Assembly: GCA_947383005.1 (NCBI GenBank)
Contig: CANDBT010000014.1
Coordinates: forward strand, 1-64,000
Source: an uncultured bacterium
Lineage (GTDB): Bacteria > Bacillota > Clostridia > Lachnospirales > Lachnospiraceae
Reading direction: 5' to 3'
DNA length: 64,000 bases
In this document: in pieces, positions 1 to 9,117 of the stretch
How positions within the stretch are numbered: the first letter of the stretch is position 1
Layout of the letters: every line of letters starts with the position of its first letter
Made by a program: the position numbers and the translations under genes
Notes under the pieces: generated by a model
Told to the model about the DNA's origin: nothing
The model's input: the letters and a program-made list of their open reading frames with translations, nothing else
Database searches by the model: none

Positions 1-108
1 TTGCCTCACAGTTTTAATCTGACGGAAGCATCCCCTTTTAATCTGCCGGACAACATTAAGGACGAATGGCATGACCTCCATTGTTTTATGATTTTACTAT
101 ACCAAAAA
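1..108. mobile_element. Possible insertion-sequence end at the window edge
   Basis: The RHS coding frame loses family resemblance at about position 108 and stops three codons later. The DNA beyond it contains two direct repeats of a 15-bp unit, TTTTAATCTGMCGGA, at 12-26 and 36-50. Repeated motifs at an element's end are typical of some insertion sequences, for example the IS21 family. No transposase is visible because the window ends here, so the family is not assigned. The placement inside a toxin tail is inference. Confidence 0.3.
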
Positions 109-3100
109 ATGATGGTTTTCTAATCCTGGATTTTTATCTCCATATTCAACAATATCAAAATTTTGTGCCTGATCTTTTTTCTTACCCGTTACGTTTTCCT
201 GTTGTACATTCTCTTCTGCACTCGTAGTATGGTTACAGTTAGTGTTCCTCCCACTAGGATCGTAATACATCACCGGATTGTTTGCACAATAGGAATACAG
301 GTTCAATCCATCCCCTCGATAGGTATCCTCCTGCATGAAATGCCCAATTACTGGATTATAATACCTAGACCGCAGACAGACAGTATTGCTCCATTTCCGC
401 ATCATACTTCTGGCCTCCATAAAGGAGCCGGTTCGGCACCTCCCCATGCCTTCCCAGAAGCGTCCCAAAGGCATCATACTCATACATGTTTTAGGGACTC
501 CGTTTTCTCCCGTGGCCCATCCCGTACTCAGCTGCTCATTCCGATGAACCCCATAAAGCTGCCCCTGGCATCCCAGTCCCGCCAGGCCATCTCCCCAGAT
601 ATAACGGCTGATATCCACTCCCGTTTCATCAAACTCCGCATACAGGTTCCTGTTTCCATACAGGAATGTACTCTTCTTTCCGTTCACGGTCAGGCCAGCA
701 CGCATCCCTTCCCCGTCATACCTATCCTCCTGAATCTCCTTCCCGCCGGAAAGGACACGGATCTGACGGTTTTCGGTATCATAAAGATACTGGCGCTCCC
801 CCTCTGGCCCAGTTTCCCTGACCAGGTTACCCTGGAGGTCATAGGTATAGTCCCAGGCATCTCCGCCTGCCACCCGTCTGACCAGTTGGTTTTTCCCATT
901 ATAACGGTATCTCTCAGTCCTCCCCCCTTCCCTTTTCTCCAGGCGGTTCCCACATAAGTCGTAGAGGTAGCTGGTTTCCTCCCTATCCCTGACCTCCGCA
1001 GTCAGGCGGTCCATCCTGTCATAGCAGTAACGGATATCCCGGATCTGCTCGGACACCCCACCGGGATGCCCTGGGAGCAGCATCGTCCCGCTCTTGGCTG
1101 TCCGGTTCCCGTTCAGGTCATACGCATATCTCAGGTCACAGATTATCCCCCCGTCCCTGGTTTCCGTCAGCAGGCGGATGATGTTCCCTTCCGTATCATA
1201 CTCATAAGCCGTCCTCACCCCGTTCCGATGTCGGATCTCCTTTACCTTCCCTCCAGGGGTATGGCAGTAGCCTACGATCTCCCCGTCTCCGTCCGATACA
1301 GAGATGAGCCTCCCCCTACGGTCATAGCCATAGGACAGTACCCTGCCGTTGCCATCGGTCATAGTCTTTACGTTGCCATCTGGATGGTAGGTGTATCGCA
1401 GCGCAGCATGGCCAGAAACTTCCTTGCACAGGAGCTTACCATCCGGTCGGTATTCATAACGGTAGTGGAATCCCCCGCCCACCGCCTCTTTTAGATATCC
1501 CAGACAATCATATTTCCAGATTCTCACATCACGATTCTTTCCATGCCGGTCACAGCTGACCCTCCTCACAGGGTTCCCATCTATATTATACTCGGTTTCC
1601 ACCCGGTTGCCTAGACGGTCAATAGAAAGGATCTGCCGCCCTTCTCGGTCATAATAGAACCGCTCCTGCAAACCTTCCTGATCCGTGATCTCGCAAACCT
1701 TCCCCTGGCTGTTATAACGGTAATAGATGGTTCCCCCGTTTGCGTCCGTTGTGGAAGTGATATTCCCGGCATGATCATAAGTATATCCTTCCACCCCACC
1801 ATCCGCTGCCTGGATCTTCATCAACCTTCCCCAAGCGTCTAGATCAAGACCGGTCTGATTTCCATTCCCGTCCACGATCCCAGTCACCTGGCCCCGGCTA
1901 TTATAGCGGTAGTTCTGTAGCTCCCTTCCTTCTTCCCTGCTCCTGACGCTGGCAACACCAGAAAGGAGTCCTTGTGCCTCATAATGGAAATGGAACTCTT
2001 CCCCATCTGCCAGTTTTTGGACGGTCCTCCGCCCCAATTCATCATATTGGTTCCATTCCTCCATCTGGCCGTCAGGATCCGTTCTCTCAATCAGACGGCC
2101 CATGCAGTCATACCGGTAGTTCCATGTCCCTGTCCCTTGGGTATGGCCTGTGGAAGGACGTTTCTCCTCCACCAGACGATCGTTAAGGTCATAATGGTAC
2201 CCAAACACGGCACCTTCCATATTGCTGACCTGGACTAAACGGTCTTTCAAGTCATACTGGTAGGTGATCTCCGTTTCCCGGCCATCCATCCCTTTCCGGC
2301 GCAGGGATACCACGTTCCCGGCGTGATCGTAGGATACGAGGGTGCTGCGGTCGATTCCGTTCTTTTCATCCACCATCCTCTCACAGACCAGACGGTCCCG
2401 CAGGTCGTATTCCCGAAAAATCTGATATCCTTCCGGTGTACGGATCTGGGTGATATTCCCATTGGCATCTCGCCCGTAGACAGTGACCGCCTCCTGTATA
2501 GATTTTTCAAATTTCTTTCCATCCCATCCGGCAATAAGTTCTCTTTTTTCAAACAGTCGATCCGCCTGGTCATAGCGGGACTGGATGGTCTTAGTGATCC
2601 CCTCACTGATGCTCTGCTCTTCTCTGATCCGGTTTCCACGCACGTCATATGTATACCGGACACAGGCCCCGTTCCCATCTGTCACTTGGATTAGGCGTCC
2701 TCTGGCATCATAGGAACAAGAAAGCCGCAGGGTTCTTCCGGCCTCTGCCTCCTCCAGTCTTCTCTCGTCCCCTTCTCCCACCAGCGCCCATATCCCTCCG
2801 TCAAAACAGATCACTGTCTGCCTGCCATCCCCGTCATAGGTATAGAATGTACGGCAGAATAACCCCTTACCATCTCCTCCTGGAGCCGGTTCCGCCTTCT
2901 CGATCAGGTTTCCGGACAAATCATACCAGTAATAGGAAACAGATCCATCCGCCTTTCCTTCAGCAGTCATGTTCCCATGAAGGTCATAGGCATACCAGGC
3001 GAGCCTCGTCCCGTCCGGCCCCGTCACCTCAGTCAGCCGGTCCTCCTCATCGTAGCGGTAGCTATATCCGGATCCATCATCGACAGCGGCATCATAATCC

Positions 3101-6100
3101 TCTGGGAGCACATGTTTGATACAATTACCATTCCCGTCACGGAAAAACCGCTCTACTCCTCCATCCGGATAATGGATCCGGATCAGGTTCTTGTCCCAGT
3201 CATGGTCATAGGCTTCCCCTTCTCCCCCATCCAGGACAGGATCGTATGCGTTAGGATGGATCTTTTTCAGGACAGTCCCTTCCCAATCCACATCCTTCCT
3301 TTCATGACTCCCATCGGGATAGATGATATCATCCTGCCTGAGCATGAAATTATAATGGAAACGGGTAGCCCCTTCTCCGGTCTGGAGGTCTGCCCTGGGC
3401 GGGTAGACCGCAGTCAGCCTCCCCAGGCTGTCATACAGTTTTACGGTTTCATTCCCTTCCCCATCCCGGATCAGGGAGATCTCGTCCCGGGTATTGTACC
3501 CATATTCTGTCCTCCCGCAGGAATCCTCCTTTGCCATCATCCGTTCCATGGCGTCATATTCCCGCAGCACGGTCTCCTCATCCCCATAAGTGGTGGTAAC
3601 CGGCTTTCCGCAGCCGTCCTCATAAGTATAGCAGATGCTTCTTCCTGCCGGAGATGTCTGTCTGGTAAGCCTCCCCAGGCGATCATACTCATAAGCAGTG
3701 ATATCCCAATGTTCTCCTGACACTTCCTTCCGTTCTTGCCGCTGTATCAACAGATGATTTCGGTCATAAACATACCTGGTTTCCCGGTCAGCGCTATCCC
3801 ACTCCCGTACCTTGTCCCCATTTTCGTCATACTCATAAAAGACCTCCAAGGAATTGGTCTTTTTGCATCTGGTCAGCCTTGCTCTCCCATCATAAGAAAA
3901 GAATTTTTCATATCCCCGGCGATCTTTCTGGTAAACGCAGCAGTGGTTGTCGTCATATTGGAAACACATATCGGTACCATCCGGATAGAGGATACGCACC
4001 GGCAGCTTCATCCGATTGTACTGGAACACTACCGTCCCATACCTGTTGTGTGCCGCCGTTTCCTGGCGGTCGTCCCGGTACTCCAGGGTGCCAACCTCCT
4101 GACCTCCCAGAAGCTGGCGGATTACCCTTCCCTGCCGGTCATATTCATTGACCAGGTAAGCACTGCCCTCGCAGTCCGAGGCAGTCGCAAGTTTCCCCTC
4201 CTGGGAATATTGATAGCGGATGCTGCCGCCAGCCGGGTTCACGACTTCTGTCAGCAGCCCATCTTCATAATGGTACTGGACTGTCCTTCCGATATCATCA
4301 GCTACCCACACCAGAAGTCCTTCCCGGAAGCAAAATCGCAGCTGATGTCCCAGTGGTGTCACAAGGCGGGTCAGGTAACCATTTTCATAATACAAAGTGG
4401 TCCGCTGATTGTTTTTATCTACCATTGCGGTCAGGCGACCTTCCTGGTCGTATTCCAGCTTCTCATGAGTATGGCAGTCCGTGAGTACCCACTTTTTTCC
4501 CAGTTGGTCTTCTGCCAAGCCATACCTTCCCCGAATCTCCCCAGCTTCCTCATATTGCCCGTCCACCTGTTCAAAAAGAAGGAATATATCGGCAGGGATC
4601 TCTACCTGAAGGTGGCCGTCTTCCTCCCTGCAAAGCCGCCCTTCCCAGGGAGAATACCATCCTTTTCCCAAAATCCCCGATCTTTTTCTCAGGGAATCAT
4701 ACTTTCTCTCCATTAATAATGCTGAACGAATCCCTGCCAGAGCCATATCCGTTTCTATCGCCAGGTAGGCACCGGTTATGGCGTTGACCGGATCATCGAC
4801 GCTATATAGCCCTGGATTCATAGCGACCATAGTCACTTCCGAAGCACCCATGCCAAGGATATATGCCTGCATGGTCTTCCATAAATCTCCTGGTTTTGGT
4901 TTTTCCATAAGCGGCAAGTGCAGGGCAAAGTCGCTCAGCCCAGCAGTAGCCCCGCCTACGACTACCCTAGTCCCAAACTGGAGCATCTGTGACAGGCTGG
5001 AACCTGCGCTAAGCCCTAGCCTTGCTCCCAGGCTCCCAACCCCAGCCGCCGCATATCTTCCTGCGGTACCGCCAGCTACTCCTGAGATCCCCCCAATCAC
5101 ACTGTCTATTGCGAGGCTGAACAAGTTGACCTTTCCAGTTGTTTCTATCTGGCCAAGGATGCTCTTTCCTCCCTGGATGGTCGCCATAGTGACACCTCTT
5201 GCCAGCTTTTTTACCGCACATTTTGAGATGCCGTCAAACATCTTTGATATGTTTACGGTTCCTGCTGTCATAGTCACGGCATCAAATAGTATACCATTTA
5301 TGAACTTAAAGCTATCATACTGCTCATCACTCATATTTAAAGCAGACTGGAAAAAATTCTCTGTAGGGCTGAGATCACCCTGCTCTGCCTTCTTGTAATC
5401 CGTCATTCCCTGATGGATATCCGCCAAAGAGATCATGATCTCATTTGTGGTCAGAACACTGGCAACAACCGCCACTGCCGGGGCGGCAATCCCCCCGGTC
5501 GCCACAACAACCCCCACTACAAGCAGGGTCCCCATTAAGCCAAAGATCCCCTTCTGGATCTGCCGTTCCGCCTGAGCCTGCTTTTCCGCCAGTACCCTTT
5601 CCCTTTCGTTGATGCGTTCATTTGCCAGGGCACCCAGATGCCCTTCCGCTCTCTGGTTGTATGAACTTAAGATGCTTTCATCATTCGCCTTTACATCCTT
5701 TTCGATCGATTCCGCGGATGGGGATGGGGCTGTCTTCTTTGCCGCCGCATGGGCGATAAAGGCAGAAACGATATCCATATCTTCCGTCATTGTGATCGAG
5801 GTGTCCCCCACATGGAGATGCATCTCATTTTCCGCTTCTGCCTGGATATTATCAGGCTGTGTTTCCTGCCCTACTGAAAATCCTTCCTGGGTGATGAACT
5901 GAATAGTCTTTCCGGTCAGCTTAAAGATCCCATCGGTCCCAATGCTCAGAGAAGAGCCCCCGGCATCAAAGCTATAGCTATCCGTCTTCATCTCCATCGC
6001 CATCTTTGCCGGGGTGGAAAAGGATTTATCCGCCGGATTCCTTCCTGTCCTGCCGCCCATGCTGATGGCATGAACCGCTATGGCATCCGCCTCGTCATGG

Positions 6101-6786
6101 GTGGGGAAATAGATATGTACCCGGCTGCTCTCCTCCGGCATACAGTAGATGCTGCTGCTCTCGATGGCATAAGTAAAATATTTACAGTCATCCCCGCCAC
6201 GGTATCCCTGGTCGATATCCATCTGGACACGGATCCGGTTCCCGCTGCGTTCTTTCACCGTAGCCGGGATGCTCATCCCAAAAATCCTTGGGTTTTTCTT
6301 CCTTTCGGACAACATCCCTTTCTTCCTGCCCAGCGTATACTCCCAGATCAGTTCCCCCTTTTCCGTGTGGGATCTCACTTCAGAAACCACAGCCTCGATC
6401 CCATGGAACCGCAGTGTTTCAGCCAACTGCAGCCTCCTCCTGCAGCGGATACTCCACCGGGTCATTTCCTGGGGCATAAGGTCTGTGACAGCGTATCCTT
6501 TCCGGGAACGGCAGATCTTATCATATCCCTCCTGATCCTGTGAAACCTGATATTCCCCATACTGGAGGCTGGTCCCAAAATCTAAGTCAGGCAGGCCAAA
6601 AAACGCCCTTCCACAATCAGAAGCACTGTCCGCTACCAGGAAGGAAGAAAAATGACTTGCCAGCCTCTTCAAAAACTCCCAGTCCGTTTCTTCATATTGG
6701 AGGAGCATATCCCCGATCTTCTTCCCTCCCGTGATCTTGTCTTTGATATCTTTTCTTGGGTATTCCTGGATCACTTCTTGTATCAC
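97..6786 (-). CDS. VgrG-TM-RHS polymorphic toxin (main open part of an interrupted gene)
   Basis: This is a giant RHS/YD-repeat protein of 2229 residues in the open part. The first ~330 residues are the C-terminal part of a VgrG/phage gene-D protein, with the LLQYEETDWEFLKR motif shared with the two VgrG paralogs at 9118-11932. Next come a coiled stretch, a hydrophobic segment near residues 410-450, a DUF6531-like block (RSGILGKGWYSPWEGRL), dozens of YD repeats and the RHS core end (GLNLYSYCANNPVMYYDPSG). The tail after the core is only about 50 residues and ends ENHHFLV, so the toxin domain appears truncated. The GTG start at 6786 has no ribosome binding site. The same frame continues upstream past a TGA at 6889-6891 into VgrG N-terminal sequence, so this is one gene with an internal stop. 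Its likely role is toxin delivery between bacteria. If the stop is not read through, it is a pseudogene. Confidence 0.85.
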   Translation of the reverse strand: MIQEVIQEYPRKDIKDKITGGKKIGDMLLQYEETDWEFLKRLASHFSSFLVADSASDCGRAFFGLPDLDFGTSLQYGEYQVSQDQEGYDKICRSRKGYAVTDLMPQEMTRWSIRCRRRLQLAETLRFHGIEAVVSEVRSHTEKGELIWEYTLGRKKGMLSERKKNPRIFGMSIPATVKERSGNRIRVQMDIDQGYRGGDDCKYFTYAIESSSIYCMPEESSRVHIYFPTHDEADAIAVHAISMGGRTGRNPADKSFSTPAKMAMEMKTDSYSFDAGGSSLSIGTDGIFKLTGKTIQFITQEGFSVGQETQPDNIQAEAENEMHLHVGDTSITMTEDMDIVSAFIAHAAAKKTAPSPSAESIEKDVKANDESILSSYNQRAEGHLGALANERINERERVLAEKQAQAERQIQKGIFGLMGTLLVVGVVVATGGIAAPAVAVVASVLTTNEIMISLADIHQGMTDYKKAEQGDLSPTENFFQSALNMSDEQYDSFKFINGILFDAVTMTAGTVNISKMFDGISKCAVKKLARGVTMATIQGGKSILGQIETTGKVNLFSLAIDSVIGGISGVAGGTAGRYAAAGVGSLGARLGLSAGSSLSQMLQFGTRVVVGGATAGLSDFALHLPLMEKPKPGDLWKTMQAYILGMGASEVTMVAMNPGLYSVDDPVNAITGAYLAIETDMALAGIRSALLMERKYDSLRKRSGILGKGWYSPWEGRLCREEDGHLQVEIPADIFLLFEQVDGQYEEAGEIRGRYGLAEDQLGKKWVLTDCHTHEKLEYDQEGRLTAMVDKNNQRTTLYYENGYLTRLVTPLGHQLRFCFREGLLVWVADDIGRTVQYHYEDGLLTEVVNPAGGSIRYQYSQEGKLATASDCEGSAYLVNEYDRQGRVIRQLLGGQEVGTLEYRDDRQETAAHNRYGTVVFQYNRMKLPVRILYPDGTDMCFQYDDNHCCVYQKDRRGYEKFFSYDGRARLTRCKKTNSLEVFYEYDENGDKVREWDSADRETRYVYDRNHLLIQRQERKEVSGEHWDITAYEYDRLGRLTRQTSPAGRSICYTYEDGCGKPVTTTYGDEETVLREYDAMERMMAKEDSCGRTEYGYNTRDEISLIRDGEGNETVKLYDSLGRLTAVYPPRADLQTGEGATRFHYNFMLRQDDIIYPDGSHERKDVDWEGTVLKKIHPNAYDPVLDGGEGEAYDHDWDKNLIRIHYPDGGVERFFRDGNGNCIKHVLPEDYDAAVDDGSGYSYRYDEEDRLTEVTGPDGTRLAWYAYDLHGNMTAEGKADGSVSYYWYDLSGNLIEKAEPAPGGDGKGLFCRTFYTYDGDGRQTVICFDGGIWALVGEGDERRLEEAEAGRTLRLSCSYDARGRLIQVTDGNGACVRYTYDVRGNRIREEQSISEGITKTIQSRYDQADRLFEKRELIAGWDGKKFEKSIQEAVTVYGRDANGNITQIRTPEGYQIFREYDLRDRLVCERMVDEKNGIDRSTLVSYDHAGNVVSLRRKGMDGRETEITYQYDLKDRLVQVSNMEGAVFGYHYDLNDRLVEEKRPSTGHTQGTGTWNYRYDCMGRLIERTDPDGQMEEWNQYDELGRRTVQKLADGEEFHFHYEAQGLLSGVASVRSREEGRELQNYRYNSRGQVTGIVDGNGNQTGLDLDAWGRLMKIQAADGGVEGYTYDHAGNITSTTDANGGTIYYRYNSQGKVCEITDQEGLQERFYYDREGRQILSIDRLGNRVETEYNIDGNPVRRVSCDRHGKNRDVRIWKYDCLGYLKEAVGGGFHYRYEYRPDGKLLCKEVSGHAALRYTYHPDGNVKTMTDGNGRVLSYGYDRRGRLISVSDGDGEIVGYCHTPGGKVKEIRHRNGVRTAYEYDTEGNIIRLLTETRDGGIICDLRYAYDLNGNRTAKSGTMLLPGHPGGVSEQIRDIRYCYDRMDRLTAEVRDREETSYLYDLCGNRLEKREGGRTERYRYNGKNQLVRRVAGGDAWDYTYDLQGNLVRETGPEGERQYLYDTENRQIRVLSGGKEIQEDRYDGEGMRAGLTVNGKKSTFLYGNRNLYAEFDETGVDISRYIWGDGLAGLGCQGQLYGVHRNEQLSTGWATGENGVPKTCMSMMPLGRFWEGMGRCRTGSFMEARSMMRKWSNTVCLRSRYYNPVIGHFMQEDTYRGDGLNLYSYCANNPVMYYDPSGRNTNCNHTTSAEENVQQENVTGKKKDQAQNFDIVEYGDKNPGLENHHFLV

Positions 6787-6888
6787 GGTGTTGTATGGCT
6801 GTTCAAGAAGACAGAAACTCTGGCTCTTGGGGGTTCGATCCCATTCTTTTGTATAGGAAACAAATTCTGCCCATACAAAAAATAGCCC

Positions 6889-7149
6889 TCACTCCTTTCT
6901 TCCCCAGATATTAGACGACCTTCCACAAAAAGTTCTCCGTGACGTGCCATCTGCACTCTTTTCAGATATAGTGATCTCTGCCGCTCCTTCCAGCCGGAAC
7001 AGGATGTCCTCTATCCGCTCTTCCTCTGCCAGGAACCGGATCTTTATCATCCCGTGCTGGTTTAATGCCTCATGCCATTCCAGAGCCTCCACTTCCAGTA
7101 AACCATTTAAGGATATATCAATCTCCATATTGTGATAGGATAATCTCAT
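6889..7149 (-). CDS. N-terminal VgrG fragment of the interrupted RHS fusion
   Basis: This 86-residue open stretch has a good AGGAGG site just before the ATG at 7149. It matches the N-terminus of the neighbouring VgrG paralogs, with an early beta-rich domain ending in RRTFCG, like TIFCG and RILFKG in the others. It stops at TGA 6889-6891. The same frame then continues as GLFFVWAEFVSYTKEWDR, which aligns with GFKEIWLEAKSYTYLMDI of the second VgrG gene. This piece and 97-6786 are therefore halves of one gene separated by a single nonsense codon, possibly GGA to TGA. On its own it would be only the first subdomain of VgrG. Confidence 0.75.
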   Translation of the reverse strand: MRLSYHNMEIDISLNGLLEVEALEWHEALNQHGMIKIRFLAEEERIEDILFRLEGAAEITISEKSADGTSRRTFCGRSSNIWGRKE

Positions 7150-7163
7150 CTGACACCTCCTTA

Positions 7164-7643
7164 CTACCCTTCCGGCTGCCCTGTCAGGTCGATCGTTATG
7201 ACGCCTCCATAAAGGCACTTTAAAGTAGCCGTTCCCCGGACAGGGTTATTCCCTTCTGTTAGAACCCCGTCCTTCACCTCATCCCAAGAGGTGGATATGA
7301 TTTTTGGAGTGCACTGTCCTGCACATTCCATGGTCTTCACGGAACCGGCCGAACCATTACAGAAGATCTCTTCCACCTGGCTGTCAAAATTTTCGCCTGT
7401 TTGGTTTTCTATCTTTTCTGAAATCGTTTTTGCCATTTCTAAAGTTTTGGGATTCTCTGCGCTGATACAGCCGCAGAAGTCAATGATATTCGTGGTACCA
7501 ATACAATCCTTCGCATTAATCTGCGCGATATTCCGCAAAAACACGCCATGGGTCTGTCTGAGGACAAGCCGGCTCTGCCGCAGACCCATATTGCATCGGA
7601 TACATGCCCCATGCACCACATAGGTGTTCCCCTTATCCGCCAT
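7164..7643 (-). CDS. DUF4280 PAAR-like spike-tip protein
   Basis: This 159-residue protein carries the DUF4280 pattern: an N-terminal HGACIRCNMG motif, paired cysteines (FCGC, CAGQC) and a C-terminal GTATLKCLYGGVI strand. DUF4280 proteins are PAAR-like caps that sit on VgrG-type spikes and are usually found beside RHS toxins. The ATG at 7643 follows GGAGGTGGACT and overlaps the end of the upstream gene by 11 bp, indicating translational coupling. It lies directly before the VgrG-RHS gene, as expected for a tip protein and its cargo. Function in this organism is inferred from family and context. Confidence 0.8.
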   Translation of the reverse strand: MADKGNTYVVHGACIRCNMGLRQSRLVLRQTHGVFLRNIAQINAKDCIGTTNIIDFCGCISAENPKTLEMAKTISEKIENQTGENFDSQVEEIFCNGSAGSVKTMECAGQCTPKIISTSWDEVKDGVLTEGNNPVRGTATLKCLYGGVITIDLTGQPEG

Positions 7644-8166
7644 AGTCCACCTCCACTTCCTGAAATACAACGCCTGTCGGACTGCGCCGCAGGATGCTCT
7701 CCACAACATCGATATGTACAATTGGCTCCTTCATCCTGCTGTCTGCCAGAAGAAAGACCTTATGCTCCCCGATCTTATCTGTATCCAGCAGGATCTTTTT
7801 CTCTGTCTGATCCGGATACCTCTCGACCCTCTCCGATAACGCCTCGATCTCATCCATGAGGACTTGGTAATACAGAAGTTCCTGATCTTTTTCCTTATGG
7901 ATCAGGGACACCTTTTTAAAGATCAGTCCATCTTCATACATATCCAGTACATGGCGCAGCATGGCTGACGCCATATTGACCGGGCTTTGAATAAAGTCCC
8001 AGGTCGCTTCCCCACCATCCGGGGACAGGTACAATACGGTTGTCTGGTTTAAACGGTCTGCGTCACTTTTGTGGAACAGATGCCCCTTCCCGCAGATATT
8101 AAAATTTCTCAGCCGGATAGAACCCGGCAGGGTCTTGTCCTGCCTCATGATAAAATACCGCCTCAT
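7633..8166 (-). CDS. Imm11-like (DUF1629-type) protein
   Basis: This is a 177-residue soluble protein. Its last third, ending VVESILRRSPTGVVFQEVEV, resembles the close of Imm11/DUF1629 family proteins, which are found with polymorphic toxins and sometimes act as immunity factors. The ATG overlaps the stop of the pentapeptide gene in an ATGA arrangement and has AAAGGAGG upstream. Its place between the pentapeptide protein and the PAAR-like protein is not the usual place for an immunity gene, which normally follows the toxin. A structural or adaptor role is equally possible. The family match is from memory and moderate. Confidence 0.5.
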   Translation of the reverse strand: MRRYFIMRQDKTLPGSIRLRNFNICGKGHLFHKSDADRLNQTTVLYLSPDGGEATWDFIQSPVNMASAMLRHVLDMYEDGLIFKKVSLIHKEKDQELLYYQVLMDEIEALSERVERYPDQTEKKILLDTDKIGEHKVFLLADSRMKEPIVHIDVVESILRRSPTGVVFQEVEVDYGG

Positions 8167-9104
8167 ACTTCCTCCTTTATCAGGGCTTCTGCAACCTGAG
8201 CTTCATCCAGCCATTCTGCCGGGATTCCATCCTCTGTAAAGACCGCACCCTTTAAGCTTGTACCCTTTAATTTCGGTCCTGCCCAGGTGCAATGTTCAAA
8301 ATATGCCATATGGCAGTCTGCCCCCTCAAAATCGCAGTCCTCAATCCGACAGTTTTTAAATCTTGCCCCGACCAGAACAGCACCCTTAAACACCAGGTTT
8401 TTTAATCTACAGTCTTCAAATATAACAAAAGAAAGATCCTTTTTTTCACAATCTCCCTGGCTTAGTTCTGCCTGATACCAATAGCTTTCCTTAAGTTCTG
8501 AACCATCCTTATCATCCCGGATCGCCTGCAACCATTGACTCTCTGTTTTGGGTTCCCGGTCTGCCTGGGCGACCAGGACAGACTCCCCCCGGTATTCACC
8601 CCAGTATATCTGCCAAACTGCCTGTTTTTTTGCCGCGATGAACTCTGGCATTTCCTCTATATCCCTGAAATAAAACCGCAGCAGATCCCCGACCATCAGA
8701 CAGCACTCCATAATCGCTTCACGAACCATGGTATCTACATCGTAAGTATTCAGTTTCCCTACGTAGTATTTTTGTCTATCCAACAGTTGATCCCATACTT
8801 CATGAAATCCCTCAAACACAAAGTCAGCCTGAAAACTCCATTCCGCAGGTTCCGGGTCTAAGAACCATCGCTCATCCTGTGCCTGAAAGAGGATGGTATA
8901 CTTTCTTTTCGTAAGGTCGCATCGGAGCAAAGAGAAATAAAAATAGGCAAATTCTTTATCTAGAAGCAGGGAAAAGGCTTTTCTCACATTGGCAGCCAAT
9001 TCCTCTGCGTTCTGTTGGAATTTACGGATACAATCATTCCCGCACTGCTTAAGTATTGGATATTGTTCTTCTTGAAATTGTTTTAAAGCCATTTCCCGAT
9101 CCAT
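8163..9104 (-). CDS. Pentapeptide-repeat protein of the injection cluster
   Basis: This is a 313-residue protein. The first ~200 residues are helical and unrecognised. Residues ~215-290 form a pentapeptide-repeat coil with a five-residue period (LSFVIFEDCRLKNLVFKGAV and following). Pentapeptide repeats fold as a right-handed quadrilateral beta helix. Similar proteins accompany VgrG/DUF4280/RHS clusters in Clostridia, possibly as adaptors between spike and cargo. The start has AGGAAGG eight bases upstream, and the gene is separated by only 13 bp from the preceding VgrG gene. No catalytic motif is visible. Confidence 0.7.
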   Translation of the reverse strand: MDREMALKQFQEEQYPILKQCGNDCIRKFQQNAEELAANVRKAFSLLLDKEFAYFYFSLLRCDLTKRKYTILFQAQDERWFLDPEPAEWSFQADFVFEGFHEVWDQLLDRQKYYVGKLNTYDVDTMVREAIMECCLMVGDLLRFYFRDIEEMPEFIAAKKQAVWQIYWGEYRGESVLVAQADREPKTESQWLQAIRDDKDGSELKESYWYQAELSQGDCEKKDLSFVIFEDCRLKNLVFKGAVLVGARFKNCRIEDCDFEGADCHMAYFEHCTWAGPKLKGTSLKGAVFTEDGIPAEWLDEAQVAEALIKEEV

Positions 9105-9117
9105 GATCTGCCCCTTC

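Noticed and set aside
163..4716. Long plus-strand open frames opposite the RHS gene
   Set aside because: They are antisense shadows of a repetitive coding gene, without ribosome binding sites or recognisable domains.
6889..6891. Selenocysteine at the in-frame TGA of the VgrG-RHS gene
   Set aside because: Paralogs have no cysteine at this place, the surrounding sequence has no obvious SECIS hairpin, and no selenium genes are in the window. A nonsense mutation is simpler.
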